The notes beneath the pieces are model-generated. The model did no database searches. It saw only the letters and a program-made list of their open reading frames with translations, and was not told the origin of the DNA. From an uncultured Bradyrhizobium sp. (lineage in GTDB: Bacteria; Pseudomonadota; Alphaproteobacteria; Rhizobiales; Xanthobacteraceae): 64,000 nt of DNA. Position 1 is the first letter of the stretch; each line of letters opens with the position of its first letter. The stretch is from NCBI RefSeq assembly GCF_936928535.1, contig NZ_CAKZHY010000058.1:1-64000 (forward strand), given 5' to 3'. A program made the position numbers and the translations under genes. Shown piece after piece: positions 47,845 through 56,543 of the stretch.

Positions 47845-48711
47845 TTAGTTCAGCACTTCCACCGTCGCCGAGCGGCCGGCGACCAGCGAGATTCCGTCGG
47901 GCACCTTGTCCAGCGCGATGCGCACGGGCACGCGCTGGGCGAGACGCACCCAGCTGAAGGTGGGATTGACGTTGGCGAGCAGGCTCGCACCCTCGACGCG
48001 GTCGCGGTCCTCGATGCCCGCGGCGATGCTCTCGACATGGCCTGACAGCGTCGCCTTCTCGCCCATCAGACGGACCTGAACCCTGTCGCCGACGCGGATG
48101 CGCGCGAGCTTCGTCTCCTCGAAATAGCCTTCGACATGCAGGGTGTCGCTGTCGACCAGCGCCATCACGCCCTTGCCGGCTGAAACGTATGCGCCGGGGC
48201 GCAGGTCCATGTTCGTGATGACGCCATTCACGGAAGCCTTGACCTCGCTGCGGTCGAGATTGAGCTGGGCGACCGCGCGGTCGGCAACCGCCGCATCGAA
48301 AGCGGCCTTGGCCTGAAGCTGGGTCGCGAGCACCTGCTCCTGCTTCTGCTGCGACACCGCATCCGTCGTCAGCGCCGTATAGCGCTTCAGATCTGCATTG
48401 GCTTGATCCAGCGTGGCCTGGTGACCGGCGACAGAGGCATCGGCCTGCCGCAGCGCCAGCGCAAAGCGCTCACGATCGATCCGAAACAGCACGTCGTCGC
48501 GATGGACCTTCTGGTTGTCCTTGACCAGGACATCGGTGACGAAACCGGAGACATCTGGTGCGACCTGCACGACGTCGGCACGCACACGGCCGTCGCGCGT
48601 CCATGGCGACTCCATGTAGTAGCCCCAAAGCTCGCGACCGACGCCGATCGCGGCGATAACAACGATGATGGTCACCGCAAGCCGGCCGAGCCAGGCAAGA
48701 TTTCCCTTCAT
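47845..48711 (-). CDS. HlyD family efflux adaptor, AaeA-like
   Basis: A 288-residue membrane fusion protein: an N-terminal membrane helix (LAVTIIVVIAAIGVGRELW), then WTRDGRVRADVVQVAPDVSG, a short helical hairpin and a barrel (AYVSAGKGVMALVDSDTLHV, RVGDRVQVRLMG). The start overlaps the DUF1656 stop as ATGA (48708-48711). It is the last gene of an operon in the order marR-aaeB-aaeX-aaeA and links the FUSC pump to the outer membrane. Confidence 0.9.
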   Translation of the reverse strand: MKGNLAWLGRLAVTIIVVIAAIGVGRELWGYYMESPWTRDGRVRADVVQVAPDVSGFVTDVLVKDNQKVHRDDVLFRIDRERFALALRQADASVAGHQATLDQANADLKRYTALTTDAVSQQKQEQVLATQLQAKAAFDAAVADRAVAQLNLDRSEVKASVNGVITNMDLRPGAYVSAGKGVMALVDSDTLHVEGYFEETKLARIRVGDRVQVRLMGEKATLSGHVESIAAGIEDRDRVEGASLLANVNPTFSWVRLAQRVPVRIALDKVPDGISLVAGRSATVEVLN

Positions 48712-48914
48712 GAGAGATACTCCGAGAGATAGACGACGCCGCCGAGCAGGCAGACGAAGACTGCGAAATCGAACAGCGCGCGGTGCCAGACCAGGCGGTA
48801 GAGGTCAAAGCGCTGCATCATCCGCCGCAGCAGCGCGCTCAGCACATAGGCGAGGATGATCCAGAGCAGGAGCGCCGGCACCAGCACGCCGTAAATGTCG
48901 ATCACATATCTCAT
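48708..48914 (-). CDS. DUF1656 small membrane protein, AaeX-like
   Basis: A 68-residue protein with two membrane helices (YGVLVPALLLWIILAYVLS and FDFAVFVCLLGGVVYLSEYL). This is the family of AaeX, always found between the pump and adaptor genes of aromatic-acid efflux operons. It overlaps both neighbours by four bases (ATGA), at 48708-48711 and 48911-48914. Confidence 0.9.
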   Translation of the reverse strand: MRYVIDIYGVLVPALLLWIILAYVLSALLRRMMQRFDLYRLVWHRALFDFAVFVCLLGGVVYLSEYLS

Positions 48915-50962
48915 GCCGCCACACTCGAATCTGCACGCGGCCGGTACGCCGGCGCGGCCGGAAACAGGCCGCGGCGGATACCGACGAGGCCGATCAGCGC
49001 GTCTTCGCGCGCGCTGTCATTGGGATCCGTCACCGCCTGGCCCAGGGCCCGATCGACACTGGCCAGAAGCTCGCGCGGCATGCCTCCGCCCGCATAGTTT
49101 CGGCAGGCGATGGCGAGCTGGTCGAGCATGTCGTCAATGACGGCAATGGTCGACGCAGCAAGCCCGTAGCGCGCGCGGCGCAGATCGATGATGTTGATGC
49201 CGATGCGGAGCTGCACGAGGCTATCAGCGTCACGACGATCGCTCTCCGACAGGAACGCGATCCGCTGCACCAGCAGCCCGAGACGGTGCAGCATCAGGCC
49301 TGCGAACTCCGCGCGATCGCGTTTGCCGCGCCGTTCGGCAGCAATTGCGATCGTCAGCCAGCTCGACAGAACCAGGCGGTTGGCGATCCACTCCGCCCCG
49401 ACCCCGCGCGCGATCCGCGTCACGATCTCGGCTACGACGACGCCGATGAAGAACGCCACGGCGGAATTGGCGTAGGACGCAAAATCGGCGATGTAGGTCG
49501 ATTGCAGCGCGAGCAGCGTCGCCGTATTGGCCGCCAGCGCCATGCCGGTGCCCGCCGTTGCCGGCCGCGCGATCAGGAAGCCGTAGAGCAGGAAGGTCGG
49601 CGCCAGCGCGACGATGAGAACCTCGATATGAGAGATCGCGGGCACCAGCGCGAACAGGTAGATCGCGACCACGACGATGGCGACCAGCGACCACAGGCCG
49701 AAACTGCGGATGAATCGCGCCGGCTCGTCCTGCGCGGCGAAGAACGAGCAGGCCACGGCCGCCATCATCGGCGCCGAGGCGCCATCCGGCCAGCCCGTGC
49801 CGATCCAGAACGCGCAGCAGATCAGGATGGCGGTCGCGGCACCTGCCGCCGACCATAGCGCCAGGCCGCGGTCGCGGTGGCGCACTGGCGCGGCACCGGC
49901 TTCGGAACGGAAGGCGAAATCGATCGTCGAAATGTTGCGACCTTCGCCGATGGCCTCGGTCAGCGCACGGCAGTCGCGCGAGAGGTCAACCAGATCGCGC
50001 GCCCGCGACAACAGGCTGGTGGTGATGATCCGCTCCCAGGACGCATTGTCGTTCAGCCCCGCCTGCTGCTCCGCGATCACGCCACGGATACGATCGGCCG
50101 GCTGCCGCGCACTGACGTCACTCACGATCCATTGCGCGAGATCTTCCAGCAAGCGCTTCAGCTCCGGCTGACGCCGCAGGGCCTCCTCGCCCAACGCCGC
50201 GAGGCGGTCCTCGATCGAGGCGATCACGGGCAACAACGTCAACATCCGCAGCCGGATCTCGCCGAGGCCGGTCACGGCATTGCGGTCGCTCAGGCGATCA
50301 TAGGCAAGATGAGTCGAGAGCGTGTCGATCTCGACGATATCGGTCGCGAGCTTGAGGCGCTTGCCGCGGCTGATGTCGCCGTTCCCCTCCCGCAACAGCA
50401 CGACCTGGCTGAGGCGGCGCGCATCCAAAAGCCAGGTGTCGACGCGATGGGCCACGGCCGGTGCGACACTGCGGGGGAACACGATGGTGGAGACAAGGCT
50501 GGCGCAGATGATCCCGAGCGAGATCTCCTCCAGCCGCGCCACCGCGGTGTCGAAGATCGCACCGGGCTCGGAGACCGAGGGAAAGCCGATCAGCGCCACC
50601 GTGTACCCGGCGAGCATGAAGACATAACTGCGCGGCGTGCCGTCGAGCAGGGACAGATAGAGACAGAGCCCGACCCAAAGCGCGATCGCAAGGCACAGGA
50701 GCTCCGGCGCATTGATCAGGTTCGGCACCAGCGCCACCGTCATGGTCGCGCCGACCAACGTGCCCATGACGCGGAAGAAGGCCTTCGAGCTGGTTGCGCC
50801 GGCGAGCGGCTGCGAGGTGATGTAGACGGTCGCCATCGCCCAATAGGGCCGCGGCAGATCCATGGCGAGCGCAATGACGAGCGCCAGCATCGACGCGGCA
50901 AACGTCTTCAACGCGAAAATCAGGTCCGCGTGGCGGACCAGGAACGGCTCGTCTGCGCGCAT
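48911..50962 (-). CDS. FUSC family aromatic-acid efflux pump, AaeB-like
   Basis: A 683-residue pump with two blocks of about six membrane helices (residues about 10-170 and 360-520), separated by a cytoplasmic helical region. The N-terminal LVIALAMDLPRPYWAMATVYI is typical of FUSC proteins, and a second FUSC block follows at ALWSAAGAATAILICCAFW. It exports hydroxylated aromatic carboxylates in characterised homologues. It starts two bases after the marR stop and overlaps the AaeX gene, so it is fully inside the operon. Confidence 0.92.
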   Translation of the reverse strand: MRADEPFLVRHADLIFALKTFAASMLALVIALAMDLPRPYWAMATVYITSQPLAGATSSKAFFRVMGTLVGATMTVALVPNLINAPELLCLAIALWVGLCLYLSLLDGTPRSYVFMLAGYTVALIGFPSVSEPGAIFDTAVARLEEISLGIICASLVSTIVFPRSVAPAVAHRVDTWLLDARRLSQVVLLREGNGDISRGKRLKLATDIVEIDTLSTHLAYDRLSDRNAVTGLGEIRLRMLTLLPVIASIEDRLAALGEEALRRQPELKRLLEDLAQWIVSDVSARQPADRIRGVIAEQQAGLNDNASWERIITTSLLSRARDLVDLSRDCRALTEAIGEGRNISTIDFAFRSEAGAAPVRHRDRGLALWSAAGAATAILICCAFWIGTGWPDGASAPMMAAVACSFFAAQDEPARFIRSFGLWSLVAIVVVAIYLFALVPAISHIEVLIVALAPTFLLYGFLIARPATAGTGMALAANTATLLALQSTYIADFASYANSAVAFFIGVVVAEIVTRIARGVGAEWIANRLVLSSWLTIAIAAERRGKRDRAEFAGLMLHRLGLLVQRIAFLSESDRRDADSLVQLRIGINIIDLRRARYGLAASTIAVIDDMLDQLAIACRNYAGGGMPRELLASVDRALGQAVTDPNDSAREDALIGLVGIRRGLFPAAPAYRPRADSSVAA

Positions 50963-50964
50963 GG

Positions 50965-51450
50965 CTATTTCGCCTCTGGACCGGTCTCCGGACCGCTCTT
51001 GGCGTCCTCTAGCCGGCTGGCCCGTTGTTCGATGCGCTGAAGAGTTTGGAAGGTTATCGCAAGTTCCACAGGCGCGATATCCTTGAGCAGGCTCGCTCGC
51101 ACGCGCCGCAAGATCCTGACGGTCTGCTCGACCTTGGCCTCGCCGGCTTTGGTGAGGTGGAGCGTTTTGGCACGCCGGTCAGTCGGATCCTCACGGCGCT
51201 CCACCAGGCTCTCGGCCTGAAGCAGGTCGATCAACCGCACCAGCGATGGTCCCTCGATACCCAGCTCGTCTGCCAGCACGCCTTGGCGCACGTTCTCGCC
51301 CTGGCGCGACAGCACCAAAAGCGGGATTGCGGTGGCATAGGACAGGCCGTGATCGGACAGGGCCCGATCCGACTCGCGCCGCCAGATGCGGGCAAGACGG
51401 GCGATCAGCCGGCCGATTTCGCCATGGATGAAGCCTTGCGAGGGTGCCAT
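50965..51450 (-). CDS. MarR family transcriptional regulator
   Basis: A 161-residue MarR regulator: HGLSYATAIPLLVLSRQGEN, the recognition helix region LADELGIEGPSLVRLIDLLQ and the wing RREDPTDRRAKTLHLT (DPTDRRA is the family hallmark). It is the first gene of the aaeXAB-like operon and likely represses it until an aromatic acid binds. No clear ribosome site is seen before the ATG at 51450. Confidence 0.9.
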   Translation of the reverse strand: MAPSQGFIHGEIGRLIARLARIWRRESDRALSDHGLSYATAIPLLVLSRQGENVRQGVLADELGIEGPSLVRLIDLLQAESLVERREDPTDRRAKTLHLTKAGEAKVEQTVRILRRVRASLLKDIAPVELAITFQTLQRIEQRASRLEDAKSGPETGPEAK

Positions 51451-51561
51451 GCAAACTAGATAGGAGGCTAACTATTAGCTCGCAATCATCATCCGGTCAC
51501 GAAATTGCGACCCGCCGCCCCGCATCGGGTTCCAGGAACAGAATGCTCCTCGCCTTTCGCC

Positions 51562-52470
51562 TCACTTCACCAAATAGACGTCGGGATCGGCGCTCGAGCT
51601 TGGGTTCTTGAAGGCATTGCGCAGGGCTGGCGACATCGGAACGTTGTAGTTGATGCCGTTCGGCGGGGTCGGCGATTCCAGCCATTTCCGATAGAGCACC
51701 TCGATCTCCGGGCTGGCATAGAGCTCGGCGGTCGCGCGATCGGCCAGCGCCTTGAACGGCGCATCCTCCCGCCGCAGCATGATCCCGTAGGGTTCGGGCT
51801 TGGAGAACGTCTCCTCGCTGATCATGTACAGCGCCGGCTCCTTCGAGCGGGCAATCGCGACCGCGAGTTGAATATCGTCGAGCGCGTAGGCCTGCGCACG
51901 ATCGGTCTCCAGCAGCAGGAAAGCCTCGGCCTGGTCGACGGCCGGCATGATCTTGATGCCGAGGTTGCGCTCGGTATTGACCTTGGCGAGCTGGTTCAGA
52001 TTGACCGAGCCCGCCACCGCTGTGACCGCCTTGCCCTTGAGATCGTCGATGGTGTTGATGCTCGCGGCCTTCTTGGCCGCAAATCGCGTCGCGCTGAGGA
52101 AATGCGTGTTGGTGAAGGCGACCTGCTTCTGGCGGTCCGCATTGTTTGTCGTCGCCGAGCAGTGCAGGTCGAGCGTGCCGTTCACCATCAGGGGGATGCG
52201 GTTCGACGAGGTCACCGCGACGTAATCGACGGCGACGTCGGGCATGGCGAGCTGCTTTTTCACGGCATCCACGATCTTGAGGCAGATATCCATGGCGAAG
52301 CCGACCGGCTTCTGGTTGCCATCGAGATAGCTGAAGGGCACCGAGGCTTCCTGATAACCCAGCGCGATCTTTTTGGTCTCCTTGACCTTCTGAAGCGTGC
52401 CCGAGAGATCTTCGGCTGACGCTGCGCCGGCAAGACAAGTGACGGCCAAGAGAACGGCGGGTAGACGCAT
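51562..52470 (-). CDS. Amino-acid ABC transporter substrate-binding protein, GltI-like
   Basis: A 302-residue periplasmic binding protein with a signal peptide (MRLPAVLLAVTCLAGAASA) and the SBP_bac_3 pattern: IALGYQEASVPFSYLDGNQK, GFAMDICLKIVDAVKKQL, VDYVAVTSSNRIPLMVNGTL, and DLHCSATTNNADRQK. This form is typical of glutamate/aspartate-type receptors. No permease or ATPase gene is in the window. It is divergent from the two amidohydrolases, so its ligand may be their substrate or product. Confidence 0.9.
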   Translation of the reverse strand: MRLPAVLLAVTCLAGAASAEDLSGTLQKVKETKKIALGYQEASVPFSYLDGNQKPVGFAMDICLKIVDAVKKQLAMPDVAVDYVAVTSSNRIPLMVNGTLDLHCSATTNNADRQKQVAFTNTHFLSATRFAAKKAASINTIDDLKGKAVTAVAGSVNLNQLAKVNTERNLGIKIMPAVDQAEAFLLLETDRAQAYALDDIQLAVAIARSKEPALYMISEETFSKPEPYGIMLRREDAPFKALADRATAELYASPEIEVLYRKWLESPTPPNGINYNVPMSPALRNAFKNPSSSADPDVYLVK

Positions 52471-52657
52471 CGGGAGCTCCTGAAATCGACCTGCGCCGCC
52501 ATGCCGGGCGCAATCGAGCGGTTGATAGCCGAGCCGCGCCCCGGCCGCCAGACCAGCCTGCGTCTACCAGCTATCGCGGCTTTCGATATGGCGTCAGGCC
52601 CTTCGTCTCCGCTACATTGCCACCACAACTCGCCGACTTGTCAGCCAGATCTCCTTC

Positions 52658-53899
52658 ATGACCGCCCAAACCGCCTTCGACCTGATCTTCCGCAACGCCC
52701 TGTTGCGATCATCCCCGACATCAGTCGATATCGGCGTGAAGAACGGACGCATCACCGCGATCGAACCTCGCCTCGCCTGCGAGGCGATCGAGGTCGATAT
52801 CGCTGGACGGCTCGCCCTGCCCGGCTTCGTCGACACCCACATTCATCTCGACAAGGCCTGCCTGCTCGAGCGCTGCGGGCACATCCACGGCACGCTCGGC
52901 GATGCCATCCATGCCGTCTCGGCCATGAAGCGGGATTTCAGCACCGACGACGTCTATGCGCGCGGCGCCAAGGTGCTCGAGCGCGCCATCGTGCACGGTA
53001 CGACGCGAATGCGCACCCATGTCGAAATCGACCCGCGCATCGGCCTGCGCAGCTTCGAAGCCGTCAAGGCGCTGAAGCGCGACTATTCCTGGGCGATCGA
53101 TCTGTCGCTGTGCGTGTTCCCGCAGGAAGGCCTGACCAATGATCCCGGCGCCGATGAGCTGCTGGTTCAGGCCCTGCGCGACGGGGCCGATGCAATCGGC
53201 GGTTGCCCCTATACCGACACCGATCCGAACGCGCATCTCGCGCGCATCTTCGATCTCGCCCAACAGTTCGATCTCGATATCGACCTCCATCTCGATTTCG
53301 ACCTCGATCCCTCCTGGTCGCATCTGGGCGAAGTCGTTGGGCAAACCGAGCAGCGCAACTACGGAGGCCGCGTCGCGATCGGGCATGTGACAAAGCTCTC
53401 GGCCTTGCCGCCGGAACGGCTGAAGGCCGCGACCACGCAACTGGCCAAGGCCGGCGTCGCCGTCACCGTGCTGCCAGCGACCGACCTCTATCTGATGGGA
53501 CGCGAGGCCACCCACAACGCACCGCGCGGGCTGACGCTCGCACACAAGCTGGTCGGCGACGGCATCATCTGCTCGGTCGCGACCAACAATGTGCTCAATC
53601 CCTTCACGCCGTTCGGCGATGCCTCGCTGCTGCGGATGGCGAACTTCTACGCCAATGTCGCCCACGCGTCCGTCGGCGATTTCGACACCTGCCTCGATCT
53701 CGTCACCGAGCTGCCGGCGCGGCTGATGAACCTCAGAGATTACGGAATCGCGGTCGGAAAGCCAGCCGATCTCGTGGTCCTAGACATCAAGGACAGCCGC
53801 TTCGCCATTGCGGAGCTCCCGGACATCCTGATGGGCTTCAAGGGTGGCCGGCAGACGTTCGAGCGGTCGCAGGCCAAGCTGCTTCACCCGCGAAACTGA
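52658..53899 (+). CDS. Amidohydrolase family protein, cytosine-deaminase-like, with altered active site
   Basis: A 413-residue TIM-barrel amidohydrolase. The metal motif FVDTHIHLDKACLL (His-x-His) and RMRTHVEIDP, DIDLHLDFDLDPS and GHVTKLSALP are present. At the position of the catalytic Asp in cytosine deaminase (HDDVFDPW) it reads ATNNVLNPFTPFGD, so both aspartates are Asn. This suggests changed chemistry or loss of activity. The second gene of the pair starts 37 bases on; both are read away from the binding-protein gene. No signal peptide is seen. Confidence 0.85.
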   Translation: MTAQTAFDLIFRNALLRSSPTSVDIGVKNGRITAIEPRLACEAIEVDIAGRLALPGFVDTHIHLDKACLLERCGHIHGTLGDAIHAVSAMKRDFSTDDVYARGAKVLERAIVHGTTRMRTHVEIDPRIGLRSFEAVKALKRDYSWAIDLSLCVFPQEGLTNDPGADELLVQALRDGADAIGGCPYTDTDPNAHLARIFDLAQQFDLDIDLHLDFDLDPSWSHLGEVVGQTEQRNYGGRVAIGHVTKLSALPPERLKAATTQLAKAGVAVTVLPATDLYLMGREATHNAPRGLTLAHKLVGDGIICSVATNNVLNPFTPFGDASLLRMANFYANVAHASVGDFDTCLDLVTELPARLMNLRDYGIAVGKPADLVVLDIKDSRFAIAELPDILMGFKGGRQTFERSQAKLLHPRN

Positions 53900-53936
53900 A
53901 CCGCGCGAACAAAATCGACCCAACGGGAGCAACCGG

Positions 53937-55142
53937 ATGGCCTTCGACAAGATCTTTCTGAACGCCCGCTTCGACGGCGGGGCGCGGCATCACATCGCGG
54001 TCAAGGACGGCCTGATCGCCGCGCTTCTGCCGGCCGATGCGCCCGCAAGCGGCACCGAGACCGTTGACCTCGGCAATGCTCTCGTCATTCCCGGCTTCGT
54101 CGAGGGCCACATCCATCTCGACACCAGCTTCTATGGCGACGCCTGGCGTCCGCACAAACCGTGCACCAACGGATTCGACGTGCACGAACGCGTGGCCTTC
54201 CAGGCCGAGAACATGGCCGAGGCGGCGCCGATGGACGTACGGGCCCGCAACCAGCTCGACCTCTGCATCAGCAACGGCTCCACGCAGATGCGCAGCCATG
54301 TCATGGTCGATGGCTCTGTGGGCCTGAAATCGCTGGAGACGATCCTGCGCGTGCGCGAGGAATACAAGAACCTGATCGACATCCAGCTCGTCGCCTTTCC
54401 GCAGAGCGGCATCCTGGCGAGCCCCGGCACGCCGCAATTGCTCGACGAGGCCATCGGCCTCGGTGCGAACCTCGTCGGCGGGCTCGATCCCGCGAGCTTT
54501 GATCGCGACGTCGAGAAGCATCTGGATGTCGTGTTCGGCGTCGCCGGAAAGCACGGCGTCGATGTCGACATCCATTTGCACGACATGGGCACGCTCGGCA
54601 CGTTCGAGATCGAGCAGATCGCGGCGCGCACGCGCGCGCTCGGCATGGAAGGCCATGTCGCGATCAGCCACGCCTATGGCCTCGGCGACATCACGGCAGA
54701 TCAGCTCAAGGGCGTCGCCGACATCCTCGCCCGCTCCGGCGTCGCGATCATGACCAACGCGCCGGGCGCCCGGAACTTTCCGCCGATCCTGGCGCTGCGC
54801 AACGCCGGCGTCACCGTGTTCAGCGGCAACGACAACATCAGGGATTCCTGGTGGCCCTACGGCGACGGCGACATGCTGCGGCGGGCGACGACGCTCGGCT
54901 ATCGGTCGGGTTTCAACGTCGATGAGGATCTGCGCGTCGCATTCGACGTCGTCACCGTATCAGGTGCCAAGGCGCTACGGCTCGAAGGTTACGGCCTGCA
55001 TGTCGGCGCCAAGGCCGATTTCGTGACGTTGAATGCGGAGCATGTCCCGGAGGCTGTGGTCGCGGTGCCGCAGGGCCGCGCTGTGTACAAGGCAGGTATG
55101 CTCGTCGCACGCGACGGTAGGATGGTCGGGAAACATCGCTGA
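53937..55142 (+). CDS. Amidohydrolase family protein, cytosine-deaminase-like
   Basis: A 401-residue paralogue of the preceding gene. It keeps the full metal set: GFVEGHIHLDTSFYG, MRSHVMVDGS, DIHLHDMGTLG, GHVAISHAYGLGD, and the catalytic Asp in FSGNDNIRDSWWPYGDGDML. It should hydrolyse the amidine or amide of a cyclic nitrogen compound (N-isopropylammelide-, hydantoin- or creatinine-like substrates are all possible). The start at 53937 follows GGGAGCAACC. It ends before a 150-base gap with several GGCC-containing inverted stretches but no clear terminator. Confidence 0.88.
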   Translation: MAFDKIFLNARFDGGARHHIAVKDGLIAALLPADAPASGTETVDLGNALVIPGFVEGHIHLDTSFYGDAWRPHKPCTNGFDVHERVAFQAENMAEAAPMDVRARNQLDLCISNGSTQMRSHVMVDGSVGLKSLETILRVREEYKNLIDIQLVAFPQSGILASPGTPQLLDEAIGLGANLVGGLDPASFDRDVEKHLDVVFGVAGKHGVDVDIHLHDMGTLGTFEIEQIAARTRALGMEGHVAISHAYGLGDITADQLKGVADILARSGVAIMTNAPGARNFPPILALRNAGVTVFSGNDNIRDSWWPYGDGDMLRRATTLGYRSGFNVDEDLRVAFDVVTVSGAKALRLEGYGLHVGAKADFVTLNAEHVPEAVVAVPQGRAVYKAGMLVARDGRMVGKHR

Positions 55143-55292
55143 TTTCCCGGCCATTCTGGCCGATTCACGGCCAATTCGCCCCGAAATCCGAGTCCGGTAA
55201 AATCCCGGACCGTAGCTCCACGAATTGCGGGAAAGATCGCCCTAACCATAATTGGACACGCGCACTGACCGTCTGCGTTCTCCGAGGAAGTT

Positions 55293-55616
55293 ATGGATAT
55301 GTTCGGCGCATTCAGCAGCATTGATTATCAATCGATCCGGGCCAAGACGCCGGCCGAGACCGCCATCAAGCGATTGAGCGGCATCGGCGAAGTGTTGTCG
55401 GGGCTCGACATCGACACGATCCACTCGCAAGGCGACATGGCCCGGGCGCTCCGCACGCTCGATACCGCCGACAAGTGCATTCGCATGATCCTGACCGAGT
55501 TCAGAAGCGAGCGGACCAAGGACGTCATCCGCGAGGCCAATCGCCTGAACGATCTGATCGAACTCGCGCGCGATGAGATCTCGGGCCTGCACCACGCGGG
55601 CGGAGTCCTGAGCTGA
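55293..55616 (+). CDS. Hypothetical protein (107 aa)
   Basis: A 107-residue acidic, mainly helical protein (YQSIRAKTPAETAIKRLSGI, MARALRTLDTADKCIRMILT, IELARDEISGLHH). Nothing known is recognised. GAGGAAG lies six bases before the ATG. It is convergent with the DUF1932 gene, whose stop is eight bases away. Confidence 0.6.
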   Translation: MDMFGAFSSIDYQSIRAKTPAETAIKRLSGIGEVLSGLDIDTIHSQGDMARALRTLDTADKCIRMILTEFRSERTKDVIREANRLNDLIELARDEISGLHHAGGVLS

Positions 55617-55624
55617 GCGCCTGC

Positions 55625-56543
55625 TCAACCCGAACGTTTGATCTTTGCCAGAATACGATCCGCCTCGGTGCGCCAATCGGCGCTGCGCGCGAATTCCTTC
55701 GTACCCCTGGTGCCGAACAGGCCCTCATCCGCGAGATCTGCGACCCAGGCCTGACGCTCGGCCGTGCCCTGGGCCGACCAGGGCGTCAGCCCGGCCTCGC
55801 GGACGCTCGGCGACCTCGCGCACCTCTTCGGCGCGGCGGCGGCCATGCTCGATCACGCGCTGGAAGAAATAGGCGCCCTGCTTCTCCCAGTTGATCGCGG
55901 GAAAGGTTTCCGTCAGCGAAGCGAGCACCGCATCCTCGACGCCATAGGCGCGCGCCGTGGTGAAACTCTCGATCACCATGGCCTCCAGGCCCTTGATCAT
56001 GATGCTGCGGCACATCTTCGCGGCCGAGGCTACACCGAGCTTGTCGCTCGCGACCTTCGCCGCAAAGCCGATCGCATTCAGCAGCGGCTCCAGCTCTCTT
56101 GCACCGGGGCCACCCAGCAGCAGCGGCACCTTGATTCGATAAGGCGGCACCGAGGTCATCACCGCGCCCTCGACATAACGTCCGGCCGCGCCATCGATCA
56201 GCGCCGCCGCGCGCTGCTTGGCGCCCGGTGAGGCCGAATTGAAATCGAGAAACCAGGTCCCCTGGTTGATCGTATCAGCGCAGGCCTTTGCGACTGGTAC
56301 CGCCTGGCTTGCCGTCACGGCCGAGATGATGAAATCGGACTTTGCCGTCAGCTCCGCATGCGACGCCGCCAGCGTCACGCCGAATTTCGCGGCGTGCTCC
56401 TTCAACGGTGCGCCTTGCTCGCCGCCAAGCTTGATGTCGTAGGCGGCGACCTTGATGTCGTGCTGGCGCAGATCCTCGGCCAGGATGCGGCCGACCTCGC
56501 CATAGCCAACCAACCCGATCTGCCACCGCTTCGGATCCGCCAT
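55625..56543 (-). pseudogene. NAD(P)-binding DUF1932 oxidoreductase, frameshifted near the C-terminus
   Basis: The first 240 residues are a 6-phosphogluconate-dehydrogenase-like Rossmann protein (IGLVGYGEVGRILAEDL, FIISAVTASQAVPVAKAC, FLDFNSASPGAKQ, SAAKMCRSIMIKGLEAMV) with DUF1932. At about 55805 the frame changes: EEVREVAE continues in the +1 frame as VREAGLTPWSAQGTAERQAW and runs to a natural stop at 55625, as family members do. Read as is, the protein ends early at 55725 with a foreign arginine-rich tail (272 residues); repaired it would be 305. Removing one base restores the frame. It is the last gene of the LigI-GalB-LigK operon, whose previous gene overlaps its start by one base. Confidence 0.72.

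Noticed and set aside
51453..51479. Possible MarR operator (ATAG ... CTAT) upstream of marR
   Set aside because: Only four bases of each arm pair; the outer bases do not match, so symmetry is too weak.
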